This document shows, piece after piece, positions 42,684 to 51,720 of a stretch of 64,000 nucleotides of DNA. The DNA comes from Gaoshiqia hydrogeniformans (GTDB lineage: Bacteria; Bacteroidota; Bacteroidia; Bacteroidales; Prolixibacteraceae): positions 2,294,001 through 2,358,000 of the forward strand of contig NZ_CP186334.1 in assembly GCF_049347105.1 (NCBI RefSeq), written 5' to 3'. The stretch's first letter is position 1. Every line of letters starts with the position of its first letter. A program made the position numbers and the translations under genes. The notes beneath the pieces are model-generated. The model did not search any database, was not told the origin of the DNA, and saw only the letters and a list, made by a program, of their open reading frames with translations.

Positions 42684-44954
42684 TCAATCGTTAGACAAAG
42701 AAAAAGGTAAATCGGTTGCCTGCGTTCCGCGTGATTTATTTGGCTGATTACCCATTTGGAATTTGATGTATCCGCCATTCACGATTTCCCGGTAACGAAT
42801 AAAATGGCGACTGTGCTTTTCGCCATTCAGTTCGGCAGATTGGATATACACATTTTCTTTGTTGTTGTTTTTCGCTTCAATAACAAATTGTTTTCCGTCT
42901 TCGAGGGTGACGGTTGCTTTTTGAAAGACAGGGCTTCCGATAACATATTCATCGGTTCCCGGGCAAACGCTGTAAAAGCCCAAGGCGCTTAATACATACC
43001 ACGATGAGGTTTGTCCCTGGTCCTCATCGCCCGGATAACCGTTCTCGGTGGCATCGTATAATTTATCCATAACGGTACGTGCCCATCTTTGAGCTTTCCA
43101 GGGGGCGCCTGCGTAGTTATACAGGTAAATCATATGCTGGATAGGTTGATTGCCATGAGCATATTGCCCCATATCGGCCATTTCCATTTCAGTCATTTCG
43201 TGGATTTTTCTCCCATAGGTTCCAACAAGCACGGTATTGGGAACGGTAAAGACCGAATCCATTTTTGCCACGAACTTTTCATTGCCGCCCAAAAGATCAA
43301 TCAAGCCTTGCGGATCGTGGAAAACCGACCACAGGTAATGCCAGGCGTTGCCCTCGGTGTATGGACCGCCCCATTCGTACGCGTTGAAATCAGCTTTCCA
43401 GGCTCCCTGCTCATCGCGGCCGCGCATGAAACCGACGGATGGATCGAACAAATTGCGGTAATTGTACATCTGGCGGGAAAAGACCCGGGTATAAAAATCG
43501 TTTCCGGTCATTTTTGCCAATTGGTAGCCGCAGAAATCATCATAGGCATATTCCAGCGTTTTTGCCGTAGCTTCGCGGTATTTCGGATAAGGAACATAGC
43601 CCAGAGTATAATATTCTTTCCAGCCGTCTCTTCCGTTTGCCGGTCCCCAGGGACCTTTATTGGTGGCTTCGTGGTAGTAGGCGTCGAGCGCCCGTTGCGG
43701 ATCAAACGTCTGTAATCCTTTGGCCCAGGCGTCTGCCAACAGCGAAATCGCGTGGTTCCCGATCATACTTCCGGCTTCACCGGGGAATGACCACGAAGGC
43801 AACCATCCGCATTGGTCGTACGAATCGAGCAACCCGGCCACATACCGGCCGTGCATGGTTGGATGCAGCAGTGCATTCAACGGGAATTGTGCCCGGAACG
43901 TATCCCAAAAACCAGTATCGGTATATAAGTATCCCGGGTGGATTTTGCCGTCGTAAGGACTGAAATAGTACGGGTTCCCGTTTTCATCCGGTTCGTAAAA
44001 CTTGCGTGAAAACAGGCTTGCCCGAAAATAACAGGAATAAAATGTGGCCATTTCTTCCTCTGTTCCTCCTTCAACGAATATGCGATGGAGGTGCCGGTTC
44101 CAGATTTCCCAGGCAGCAGCTTTCGTGTCTTCGAGTGATTTGAATAGCCCTAACTCGGTAGCCAGGTTCCGTTCGGCCTGTTCTGGACTAATGTAAGAGG
44201 AGGCCACTTTTGCCTGAACATTTACACCGTCATCAAAACGTACCCAAGCTCCGGCGCCACGCCCTTCTTTTTCAAGTTCACCCTTCCATTGTTTTTTTTC
44301 CCGGTTCTCCCACACGCCGTAATCCGTGATGGGCCGGTCGAACTGAATGACAAAATAACTTTTTAAATTGTCAGTCAATCCACGACCATTACGCACGTAA
44401 CCAACAATCCGGTTTTCTTTTGGAAGAATTTTTACCTGACTGAAGCCGGTGTAGCCGTCGAGCACGATATACGAAGCTTGTTTTTTGGGAAATGTAAAAC
44501 GGAGATGGGCGCCTCGTTCGGTAGGCGATATCTCGGTAGTGATCTGGTTATCCAGTTTCACCTTGTAATAGTTGGGTTTGGCAATTTCATGATCGTGGTT
44601 AAACCTGGCAGCACGCTCAAACTGATCCAGAACCAGCTTCCCCGTAACCGGCATTAGCGAAAATACGCAATAGTCGTTCGACCACGAACTGCATTGGTGC
44701 GCCTGCTGGAAGCCCCGGATAGAATCTTTAAAGAACTGGTATTTCCAGCCATCGCCGTTGACGCCGGTTTGCGGGGTCCAGGTATGCATGCCAAATGGCA
44801 GTGCGGTGGTCGGGTAGGTATTTCCCCGGGTCAGTTCAAAATGAGAGTTCGTCCCTTGAAGGGTATTCACGTATTTGACCAGGTCGACCGGTTTGGCAGC
44901 GTGTAAGCTCGTTATACTGAAAATGATGAGGAATAGTATGAACAGGTTTCTCAT
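42684..44954 (-). CDS. GH92 alpha-mannosidase (second copy)
   Basis: This 756-residue secreted GH92 enzyme has a signal peptide ending near LHAA (20). Family motifs: GNTYPTTALPFGMHTWTPQ, YTEGNAWHYLWSVFHDPQG (Glu534, probable acid), MGQYAHGNQPIQHM and GDEDQGQTSSWYVLSALGF (from 642). Both GH92 proteins of this PUL have QTS where many members have QMS. It is followed 10 bases later by the GxGYxYxxP gene, implying translational coupling. Two diverged GH92 enzymes in one PUL point to stepwise trimming of a branched mannose-rich glycan. Confidence 0.94.
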   Translation of the reverse strand: MRNLFILFLIIFSITSLHAAKPVDLVKYVNTLQGTNSHFELTRGNTYPTTALPFGMHTWTPQTGVNGDGWKYQFFKDSIRGFQQAHQCSSWSNDYCVFSLMPVTGKLVLDQFERAARFNHDHEIAKPNYYKVKLDNQITTEISPTERGAHLRFTFPKKQASYIVLDGYTGFSQVKILPKENRIVGYVRNGRGLTDNLKSYFVIQFDRPITDYGVWENREKKQWKGELEKEGRGAGAWVRFDDGVNVQAKVASSYISPEQAERNLATELGLFKSLEDTKAAAWEIWNRHLHRIFVEGGTEEEMATFYSCYFRASLFSRKFYEPDENGNPYYFSPYDGKIHPGYLYTDTGFWDTFRAQFPLNALLHPTMHGRYVAGLLDSYDQCGWLPSWSFPGEAGSMIGNHAISLLADAWAKGLQTFDPQRALDAYYHEATNKGPWGPANGRDGWKEYYTLGYVPYPKYREATAKTLEYAYDDFCGYQLAKMTGNDFYTRVFSRQMYNYRNLFDPSVGFMRGRDEQGAWKADFNAYEWGGPYTEGNAWHYLWSVFHDPQGLIDLLGGNEKFVAKMDSVFTVPNTVLVGTYGRKIHEMTEMEMADMGQYAHGNQPIQHMIYLYNYAGAPWKAQRWARTVMDKLYDATENGYPGDEDQGQTSSWYVLSALGFYSVCPGTDEYVIGSPVFQKATVTLEDGKQFVIEAKNNNKENVYIQSAELNGEKHSRHFIRYREIVNGGYIKFQMGNQPNKSRGTQATDLPFSLSND

Positions 44955-45020
44955 ATTTATATCGAATTAGTGGTTATACAACCGGGTTTGTAAATATTAC
45001 AACGACACCAACGATTCCAC

Positions 45021-46379
45021 TCAAAACCGGATGGTGTAAAGGAGTTCGCCGTTTTCACGGGAATGATTTCCCTGCGATGGCAAAAAACTGGTTACTGCAA
45101 ATCTGCCGGGCTCAATTTCCACAATTCCCGGATTGGCAAAGGATGTTGAACCCAAGGCTGTTTCGGGATGCAGGGTATAGTAGAACACGCCGTTTCCGAA
45201 CAACAAGCGCCAGCTGCTCCAATCGCCCGGAGTGATTTGCGCTTCCTGCAATACAAAGTTTCCGGAATGAAAAAATGCGCTTCTGCCACCAATATTTCCC
45301 CGATACCCCATTTCCCGGGTGGTGAAATTTGCCGGTTCATCTTTCCATGTTCGCCATTCATTAAAATTGCGTAAAATGCCAAATGCCTGCTGGTCGTGAA
45401 TACCATTCTCGTAATAATGATAACCGATCAGAATGTGCGACGAGGATGGGGCATTCCCTTCGATGATCCGGATATCCGGCGTCCCTTCAGCCAAATTTGA
45501 AAAAGTTTGCGGAATTGATTTGTCGTTCGACGGCGTATTGGCGACTAAACCGGCATAGGACGAATAATACCTGATGCGGATGTTATTGGTTCCCTGTACC
45601 GGATCTTGTTCATTCGTAACCAGGTAGCCGTTCCCCCACTTTTTAATGTCTCCCTGGTGGGCGCGGTCTCCCAATTCCGTTAGATTTGTCCAGGTCTTCA
45701 GGTCGTTACTTCCTGCAAGGTATAATTTAAACTGGTTGGTATTTGCCATAGCATGGTAAACGCCCAGGTAAGTGTACACTTCATCGGCTTTTACAATTCG
45801 CAAAACATCCATGACGAAGTTTTTGTCGTCTTTTAAATTAAAGGTCGGACTGCCACTTGTAACACCATTGAGTTTATCTATTTTCTGCCGGGTTGAACTG
45901 TTTTGATGAAACCATTGTTCATAGGCGACAATAAGATTCCGGGCATTGTTTTTTGCCTGAAATCCGGATGCCGGAAGGCCGGTAAGTGTTGTGTTCAATT
46001 CAATAACTGCATTTCGTTCGTCGTCCAGTGTCATCGTTAATAACTGTTCTGCAGTAAAAATCCCTGCATCGAACAGGAATTTATACATCATGGCTGCCCA
46101 GCACAGGTCCGGGTCGTTCATTTTCTGCAACGAAACAAGCGGCTGATTACATTTGTCATGGAGGCTCGAGATCAACGAATTTCTAAGCTCACCATACGGC
46201 ATCGACATGATCGAGGGGATAGATGCCCATCCGGTATACCATAAGGTTTTGGCCACCATATTTTCGTTTTTAAGGATCGGCGTTTCCTGTATCGGTTCGT
46301 TGTTTTCTTTTGAACAGCTTTGAATTAAAACTAAGAATACGGTTAATATGGCAATGATGGGTATATTCTTCATTTTCAT
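45021..46379 (-). CDS. Lipoprotein of unknown function with GH43/32-like blades
   Basis: This 452-residue lipoprotein has the lipobox LIQSC (Cys22). I do not recognise the family. Residues 40-170 are helical (ELRNSLISSLHDKCNQPLVS, DERNAVIELNTTLTGLPASG). From about 195 the pattern changes to repeated beta blades such as TYLGVYHA, LYLAGSNDLKTWTNLTELG, WGNGYLVTNEQDP and HILIGYHYY, reminiscent of five-bladed propeller glycosidases (GH43/GH32/GH130 type), but the usual catalytic triad is not evident. It may be a surface glycan-binding protein or a divergent hydrolase. Context: PUL3 operon, upstream of GH92. Confidence 0.55.
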   Translation of the reverse strand: MKMKNIPIIAILTVFLVLIQSCSKENNEPIQETPILKNENMVAKTLWYTGWASIPSIMSMPYGELRNSLISSLHDKCNQPLVSLQKMNDPDLCWAAMMYKFLFDAGIFTAEQLLTMTLDDERNAVIELNTTLTGLPASGFQAKNNARNLIVAYEQWFHQNSSTRQKIDKLNGVTSGSPTFNLKDDKNFVMDVLRIVKADEVYTYLGVYHAMANTNQFKLYLAGSNDLKTWTNLTELGDRAHQGDIKKWGNGYLVTNEQDPVQGTNNIRIRYYSSYAGLVANTPSNDKSIPQTFSNLAEGTPDIRIIEGNAPSSSHILIGYHYYENGIHDQQAFGILRNFNEWRTWKDEPANFTTREMGYRGNIGGRSAFFHSGNFVLQEAQITPGDWSSWRLLFGNGVFYYTLHPETALGSTSFANPGIVEIEPGRFAVTSFLPSQGNHSRENGELLYTIRF

Positions 46380-46477
46380 AAGGCGAGAAGTCTGTGTCTT
46401 TCTTGCAGGACGGTTGTTACCATCAAGGGAAATCTGTTTTCAGATACCTCTGATCGTGTAGAGAATCATCTAAAATT

Positions 46478-46513
46478 AATGATCCGGAGCCGGAGCCTGC
46501 ACTCCGGATCATT
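46478..46513 (-). terminator. Hairpin within the PUL3 operon, after the GH42-like gene
   Basis: AATGATCCGGAG (46478-46489) pairs perfectly with CTCCGGATCATT (46502-46513): a 12-bp stem and 12-base loop. On the minus strand a short AATTTTAG stretch follows. It probably lowers transcription of, or stabilises transcripts ending before, the downstream genes. Confidence 0.55.
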
Positions 46514-46542
46514 GAAAATTGCGTTTCCCGAAGATAGAATTC

Positions 46543-48744
46543 TTACCAGGAAAATTCGACTATGATCCCTTCCGGATCATTTTCAAATTTCAACAAGCCT
46601 GTTTTGCTTGCTTCATCCCATTCCCAAGCTGTCCCGGTTATTTGATTCCCTTGACGATCAGATACCTGGTGCGTTTTTGGTTCTTTGGGCAACAACACCC
46701 GCATCACATTCGATGTATTCAGTGGACTTTTGGTGATAAATGAATAGTTGTCTCTTTTAACAACTTCATCGTAAACACGTGAGGCCGCAGCTAAAACCTG
46801 TGGCTTTTTCTGATCTTCCACGCGATCAACGTTCAGCAGGAACGCCTGTTCGCCAGGATGAACTGTTTTCGCACGAAGAACCGGTAACTCCGGATCGAAC
46901 AGATCAATCAACCTGCCTTTTTGAATATAAGGTGTGTCACTAATACTTTCATCCAGCACCGAAATCAGGTCATAGGGCCCTCGTTCAAGGTAAAAGTTGT
47001 TTTTAAAGACAAATTCTCCTGCTTTGGCTGTTTGTTCGTATAATTGTTTTACAATAGCTACAAATTCATGGTCCTGGCCAGCTTCCATGATAAATTCTTT
47101 GGGGTCTTTCCGGATAATATACACCGTTCCGTCTCCATACCGGCAAACGCCATCCTGATCTGTTGCATTGATATGTAACTTTTCAAACAAATGTTCCGAG
47201 GCTGTCAGATATTGGTTATTCCCGGTATTCCACCATTCCTGAACCGATTGAAAAGGATCGATATCGCGACCACAATAAACCAGGATACCGCCTTTTTTCA
47301 CCCATTCGGCAATAAATTCGTGTCCTTCAGGAACTGACGGTTTCATGTTGGAATAAGACATGATCAGGATTTTGGTGTCTTTCCATGTTTCCGGGTAAGA
47401 AACATTTTCGAGGTGCATGGTTTTTACAGGAATGCCTCTTTTCAGAAATGGTAAGGTCTGACCATAAAAATTTGAGAAATTCGGGTCTTCGTACCCCTGG
47501 TGTGTAGGCAAGCGCTGGAACATCAGCGAATTGGCCATTAATACGCTGATGCCGGCAGAGCCGTTCAACTGATTGTTTGATAAGGGCATGTGGTTTAGCG
47601 CATTAATCATGACCTGCATTTGCGTGGAATAAAAGCGTGGAATTTTTTCCTTTATATCGCTGTCGGCGCTGGTTTTGTATAGTCCTTCATAAATCCGGTC
47701 GGGCCAGGGCATCACCTCGTAATCGGCAATCTGCGGGTACAACAGTTTAGCGGTAAAGGTGGCCTGATAGTTTTTCTTGTAGTCTGCCCAGTCGCGCGGC
47801 CAGTCTTCGATGGGGTCGGTCAGGAAAAACATTTTCCGGCCAGTTGGGGCAGTCATCGACTCCATAGAACCATACTCCAGGTAGGCTGTTTCAAATACCC
47901 GTTCTTTTTGTTTACCGTTAAAATAGTTGGGCGAGCGGGAAGTGCCGGTCCATACCTGCGCGATATATCCGTCAACGCAAGGGAGTGAAGCCAGGCTGGC
48001 TTCAGGGCTGACAATCTGCCACTGTGAATAGTTCACCAAAGAATGGGTTGGTACATAACACCGCACATCCATTCCTTTGCTTTTCCCGTACTCTTTGGCA
48101 TAGGTGAAGCACTCGTCCAATGCCCGGTAATAAAGATGATATTTTAATTTATTGGACAGGTAGGTGTTCTCGGGCGATTCGTGTTGCGGACGCCAGTCGA
48201 AGCCGTAATAGTCTTTCCATTCCCGTTTAAAAGCCTCGCTGTATCCTGCACGGGCCCAAAATTCGGGTTCTTCCAGGTAAATGGCATCAATACCTGCATC
48301 GATAACCCGTTTGATTTGCGTTTCCTTAATGTATTTAATGAAATTTTTAGTCGGCACAATGTATGGAACCATACGTCCGTGCCAAATTGTATCGCCACGC
48401 TGGGTTACCTGTCCCTCATCCAGGTGAGGTACTCCGTCCCATTTTCCCGTAAAATAATCCTGGTATTCACCCCAGGCAATTCCGGTCATGAAATGGGTGA
48501 TGTAACCCCTGTCTCGCCAGGTTTGTACACGTTCTTCGAAAGTCATTCGGGTACTGCGATGATGGTCCCTGACACTGTAAACAATGGCGACATCAGCTCT
48601 TACATCGGTGACCGGTTTCCATGGATTTGACGTTTGAAACGCCGTTTTCTCTTTTGGTTGCGGGTTCTCATTCAGCTTGCCTGTTGCACATGCGGCAATA
48701 AGCAACGCTCCTGAAGCAAAGTATAAAATATCTTTTAATCTCAC
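46543..48744 (-). CDS. Putative GH-A clan glycosidase lipoprotein, GH42-like layout
   Basis: This 733-residue lipoprotein has the lipobox LLIAAC (Cys19). I cannot place it in a numbered family. Residues about 50-390 look like a (beta/alpha)8 barrel, with VAIVYSVRDHHRSTR, RDRGYITHFMTGIAWGEYQD and GIDAIYLEEPEFW (151-163), whose Glu158 or Glu159 could be the acid/base. From about 395 a glutamine-amidotransferase-like domain follows (LIMSYSNMKPSVP, FIAEWVKKGGILVYCGRDID), as in the trimerisation domain of GH42 beta-galactosidases, then a small C-terminal sandwich. A beta-galactosidase-like or novel exo-hydrolase is plausible. It lies between DUF3823 and the unknown lipoprotein in PUL3. Confidence 0.6.
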   Translation of the reverse strand: MRLKDILYFASGALLIAACATGKLNENPQPKEKTAFQTSNPWKPVTDVRADVAIVYSVRDHHRSTRMTFEERVQTWRDRGYITHFMTGIAWGEYQDYFTGKWDGVPHLDEGQVTQRGDTIWHGRMVPYIVPTKNFIKYIKETQIKRVIDAGIDAIYLEEPEFWARAGYSEAFKREWKDYYGFDWRPQHESPENTYLSNKLKYHLYYRALDECFTYAKEYGKSKGMDVRCYVPTHSLVNYSQWQIVSPEASLASLPCVDGYIAQVWTGTSRSPNYFNGKQKERVFETAYLEYGSMESMTAPTGRKMFFLTDPIEDWPRDWADYKKNYQATFTAKLLYPQIADYEVMPWPDRIYEGLYKTSADSDIKEKIPRFYSTQMQVMINALNHMPLSNNQLNGSAGISVLMANSLMFQRLPTHQGYEDPNFSNFYGQTLPFLKRGIPVKTMHLENVSYPETWKDTKILIMSYSNMKPSVPEGHEFIAEWVKKGGILVYCGRDIDPFQSVQEWWNTGNNQYLTASEHLFEKLHINATDQDGVCRYGDGTVYIIRKDPKEFIMEAGQDHEFVAIVKQLYEQTAKAGEFVFKNNFYLERGPYDLISVLDESISDTPYIQKGRLIDLFDPELPVLRAKTVHPGEQAFLLNVDRVEDQKKPQVLAAASRVYDEVVKRDNYSFITKSPLNTSNVMRVLLPKEPKTHQVSDRQGNQITGTAWEWDEASKTGLLKFENDPEGIIVEFSW

Positions 48745-48766
48745 AGTTCATTTTTTTAGTTAGTGA

Positions 48767-48799
48767 AAGGCCATCCCGTCAGAATAACGGGATGGCCTT
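48767..48799 (-). terminator. Hairpin separating susCD-DUF3823 from PUL3 enzymes
   Basis: AAGGCCATCCCGT (48767-48779) and ACGGGATGGCCTT (48787-48799) form a 13-bp perfect stem with a 7-base loop between the DUF3823 stop and the next start. It lacks a strong U-run on the minus strand, so partial termination or mRNA stabilisation is likely. The effect would be more susCD mRNA than enzyme mRNA. Confidence 0.6.
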
Positions 48800-48814
48800 G
48801 TTCTCTGGTTTTAT

Positions 48815-49624
48815 TTAGTTGGCCGGTATATCCACTCTGATTGCTTCATTATAGTTATGACGGCGGATATTCTCCGTTGCATAGTTGATCCGGGCAGCAG
48901 CGCGGATGAACACGGTTCTGCCTGCAGGGATCGTTCCTTTGGTGGTAATGGTAATTGGTTGCCCGAGCAAGGCATCAAACGCATTTCCACTGTAGGTAAT
49001 TTCGGTTGTGTACCGGTTATCCCATTCGCGGTAACCAACGAAAGGCACCTGGCTGACAAACAGTCGGACATCGGTTACATTCAGCATGTTGTCGTTGTAG
49101 CCGCCCATCGGTTCAATTTTTGATCTGAAATCGGCAGGACTAACAGCCCTTGTCACTTTCACCGTAGCCGTAATTTGCCCGTTGTTTATTGTGGGTTGTC
49201 CTACCCATTCTACTTTCAGGAACGGCTGAACTTTAAACTCAACTTCGGTAACGCCTTTGATGTCGATATACTTGCTTTCGTCGGCAATGGTATCTCCGGC
49301 ACTGTTTAACCGGACCAAGGGGATAAAAGCGCCGTCGATACGCACGTTGTAATGGCCTTTAAAAATTTTCGTATTCTGGAAAATGCCTTCTTTCATACAC
49401 CAGAAGTCGAAATTGTCAGGAGCAGCTGTTTCTTTCCAGCTAAGCTCGCGTAAGCGGATGCGGGTTCCCTCGCTTCCCTGATCTGTCAGAACAAGATCGC
49501 CGGTGGCAACATCCACCACTCTGCCCTTCAATGTTTCTTCCGGCAAATCGTAGTTGTCAATCTCACAGGCGCTGAAAGAAACTGCCGCTAAGCAAATTAA
49601 TGTATAATAGAATATTTTTTTCAT
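48815..49624 (-). CDS. DUF3823-type surface lipoprotein
   Basis: This 269-residue lipoprotein has the lipobox AVSFSAC (Cys20). It shows the usual DUF3823 order: an early DLPEETLKGRVVDVATGDLV strand pair (carboxypeptidase-like), the GTRIRLRELSW block and a GHYNVRIDGAFIPLVR segment. A second sandwich ends IRAAARINYATENIRRHNYN. Such proteins usually follow SusD and are thought to be surface glycan-binding proteins. It starts 20 bases after susD in the PUL3 operon. Confidence 0.85.
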   Translation of the reverse strand: MKKIFYYTLICLAAVSFSACEIDNYDLPEETLKGRVVDVATGDLVLTDQGSEGTRIRLRELSWKETAAPDNFDFWCMKEGIFQNTKIFKGHYNVRIDGAFIPLVRLNSAGDTIADESKYIDIKGVTEVEFKVQPFLKVEWVGQPTINNGQITATVKVTRAVSPADFRSKIEPMGGYNDNMLNVTDVRLFVSQVPFVGYREWDNRYTTEITYSGNAFDALLGQPITITTKGTIPAGRTVFIRAAARINYATENIRRHNYNEAIRVDIPAN

Positions 49625-49644
49625 TGTGTTAAAATTTAAATAGA

Positions 49645-51714
49645 TTAACGACCTGGTTGTTGATCAATTACCGGACTCTTGGATACCTCGCCACCCGGTA
49701 TAGCAAAGTAATATTCCTGTTCGGAAAGGCGGAAACGGCGTCTGCCTTCATCCAGGCCTGCATCAAAGAAGTATTTACCGGTTGTTGATGAGTAGAAGGG
49801 GTACAAACCTTTGTAGTAGGCTCCATCAGCCTGCGTGTATCCGTTCAGCATATCGGAATGCTGAGTTCTCCAACGCCGGATGTCCCACAGGATTTTGTGT
49901 TCGAAAGCGAGTTCTTTTCTCCGCTCTTTGCGAATGATTTGAAGGCCTTGTTCGCCGTTAATATCAGCAATACTGGTTAATGGGTCAGCGCCTGCTCTTT
50001 CACGAATCTCCCGGATTGCATCGTAGGCAATTTGCTGGAAGTTGTCTCCGGAGGGAGCCGGTTCTCCGGCAAGCATCAGCTCCGAAGCAGCTTCGGCGGC
50101 ATTTAAGAGAATCTCGGCATAACGCATTAAAATGAAATGCTGCTCCGAACGGGCTTCCAATACCAAGGTTTGCGGCATGTTCGGATTCAGCCACTTGCGA
50201 ATGACAAACCCGGTCATCGCAGCCGTACCGTCTGATGTGAACGGACCGCTTTTTCCACCGGCATTCATCGTAGTTCCGTTAGGCAAGGTTACCGTTTCGT
50301 GCGTTGTTCCGTTTTGGGAAAGGAAAAGTGACTTTTGACCCGCAAATGCACCTGTACCTTTATAGGCATCTACCTGGTTGTAGTTTGACGGACCGGAAAC
50401 GGCATAATCGGGTGAGCTACCGTTAATAACACGCAGAGGGCTGATGCCGTTTGACGCGTCGCCGGTAAAGATTCCCCGGCGAATTTCAATCACTTCACCT
50501 TTGAACACATCTCCCGGTAAAATTACATTAGCGCGAAGACGGGGTTCTGCATTGGCAAAAAGGTCAGTCACATTGTCAAACATGAGATATTTGCCGTTGT
50601 CATCAAATACTTTAATTGTACCATCAGCATTTTTTGCAAAGCCGTCAAATAACTCAACAAAGTCGAGCGTCGGGCAGTTACCTGCAGAATAACCATTACC
50701 TCCCATCAACTGTCGGGGAATATTATACGAGTCGAATCCGTGCGCCAAATCCGGGTATTTGTATTCTTTAATATAAATGTTTTCCGGGCTTGAGATATCG
50801 AAGAACATATCCACCATATTTTGATACTGGGATTCTTTGTCGTTGGCGGCCCATTTCTTTTTGTATAACGAATATTTTCCCGACTTCATTACTTCGCGGG
50901 CTGCTTGGTATGCTTCTTTAAAATATTTTTTCGAAGCGGCAGCAGCGGTATTCGGATCAAAACCAATCACACGTGCGCCGGTTTTTTCTCCAAATCCGGT
51001 AATCCGGTTGTATTTGGCTACCGAACCTGCATATAACATCGCCTCGGATTTGAATCCCTGAGCGACATATTTATTGGCATAACCACGTTTTGGACTTGTT
51101 TCGGAAAGGTTCGCGATGGCTAAATTAAAGTCAGCCAGTACCTGGTTCCAGGTCTCTTCTTCGGTCGATCGGGGTATTTCAAGCTGATCAACAGGAGTTT
51201 CAGGATATTTCAGCACAGACGTAACCAGTGAAGTTCCTCCGTACCGTTTTGCCATCGCATAGAAAACCATGGCACGAGCAAAATAAGCTTCGCCGATAAA
51301 ATGGTTGTAGTCAGCATCGCTGAAATTTGCTTTGTACTGGGGTAAGGTCTCAAGTAAACGGTTTGCATCGCGAAGTAAGTTAAACGCGCGTCCCCAATAG
51401 GCACCATTACGCGCCCAGCCTTCTGAAGTCATCGCCGTTCCTGCATCGCGGCCAATCGACGATCCCTCGTTCGTCCCCGGAGTAACCAACCAGTCATCAA
51501 AAAACTGACGGGCAGGCGAATATTTAAAGTCTTCGAAAGGCATTTGACTGTATATACGTGACAAATACACGGTCATCCCAGTTGCATCTGTAAAAAGATC
51601 TTTGTCTTGCACGACGTTCATAGGCGGTATATCCAAATAATCCTTACAGGAAATTACGATACCGCTAAACGCCATTATCGCGATTAAAAAATATTTCAAT
51701 TTCATAGTTTGCAT
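49645..51714 (-). CDS. SusD/RagB surface glycan-binding lipoprotein, PUL3
   Basis: This 689-residue lipoprotein is longer than the usual 500-600. The lipobox region reads FSGIVISCKDYLDIPP (Cys near 23). The helical core has HFIGEAYFARAMVFYAMAKR and GGTSLV. The C-terminal signature reads LQIIRKERRKELAFEHKILW and WDIRRWRTQH. The end FRLSEQEYYFAIPGGEVSKS is typical. The extra length lies in the middle (about 330-500). It starts 6 bases after the susC stop and is its lid partner. Confidence 0.94.
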   Translation of the reverse strand: MQTMKLKYFLIAIMAFSGIVISCKDYLDIPPMNVVQDKDLFTDATGMTVYLSRIYSQMPFEDFKYSPARQFFDDWLVTPGTNEGSSIGRDAGTAMTSEGWARNGAYWGRAFNLLRDANRLLETLPQYKANFSDADYNHFIGEAYFARAMVFYAMAKRYGGTSLVTSVLKYPETPVDQLEIPRSTEEETWNQVLADFNLAIANLSETSPKRGYANKYVAQGFKSEAMLYAGSVAKYNRITGFGEKTGARVIGFDPNTAAAASKKYFKEAYQAAREVMKSGKYSLYKKKWAANDKESQYQNMVDMFFDISSPENIYIKEYKYPDLAHGFDSYNIPRQLMGGNGYSAGNCPTLDFVELFDGFAKNADGTIKVFDDNGKYLMFDNVTDLFANAEPRLRANVILPGDVFKGEVIEIRRGIFTGDASNGISPLRVINGSSPDYAVSGPSNYNQVDAYKGTGAFAGQKSLFLSQNGTTHETVTLPNGTTMNAGGKSGPFTSDGTAAMTGFVIRKWLNPNMPQTLVLEARSEQHFILMRYAEILLNAAEAASELMLAGEPAPSGDNFQQIAYDAIREIRERAGADPLTSIADINGEQGLQIIRKERRKELAFEHKILWDIRRWRTQHSDMLNGYTQADGAYYKGLYPFYSSTTGKYFFDAGLDEGRRRFRLSEQEYYFAIPGGEVSKSPVIDQQPGR

Positions 51715-51720
51715 ACCTTA

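Noticed and set aside
42674..42778. Upstream start for the GxGYxYxxP gene
   Set aside because: It would overlap the end of the GH92 gene by 95 bases and precede the signal peptide with 35 unrelated residues.
43089..43715. Plus-strand open frame of 208 codons
   Set aside because: It is antisense to the second GH92 gene across its conserved catalytic motifs.
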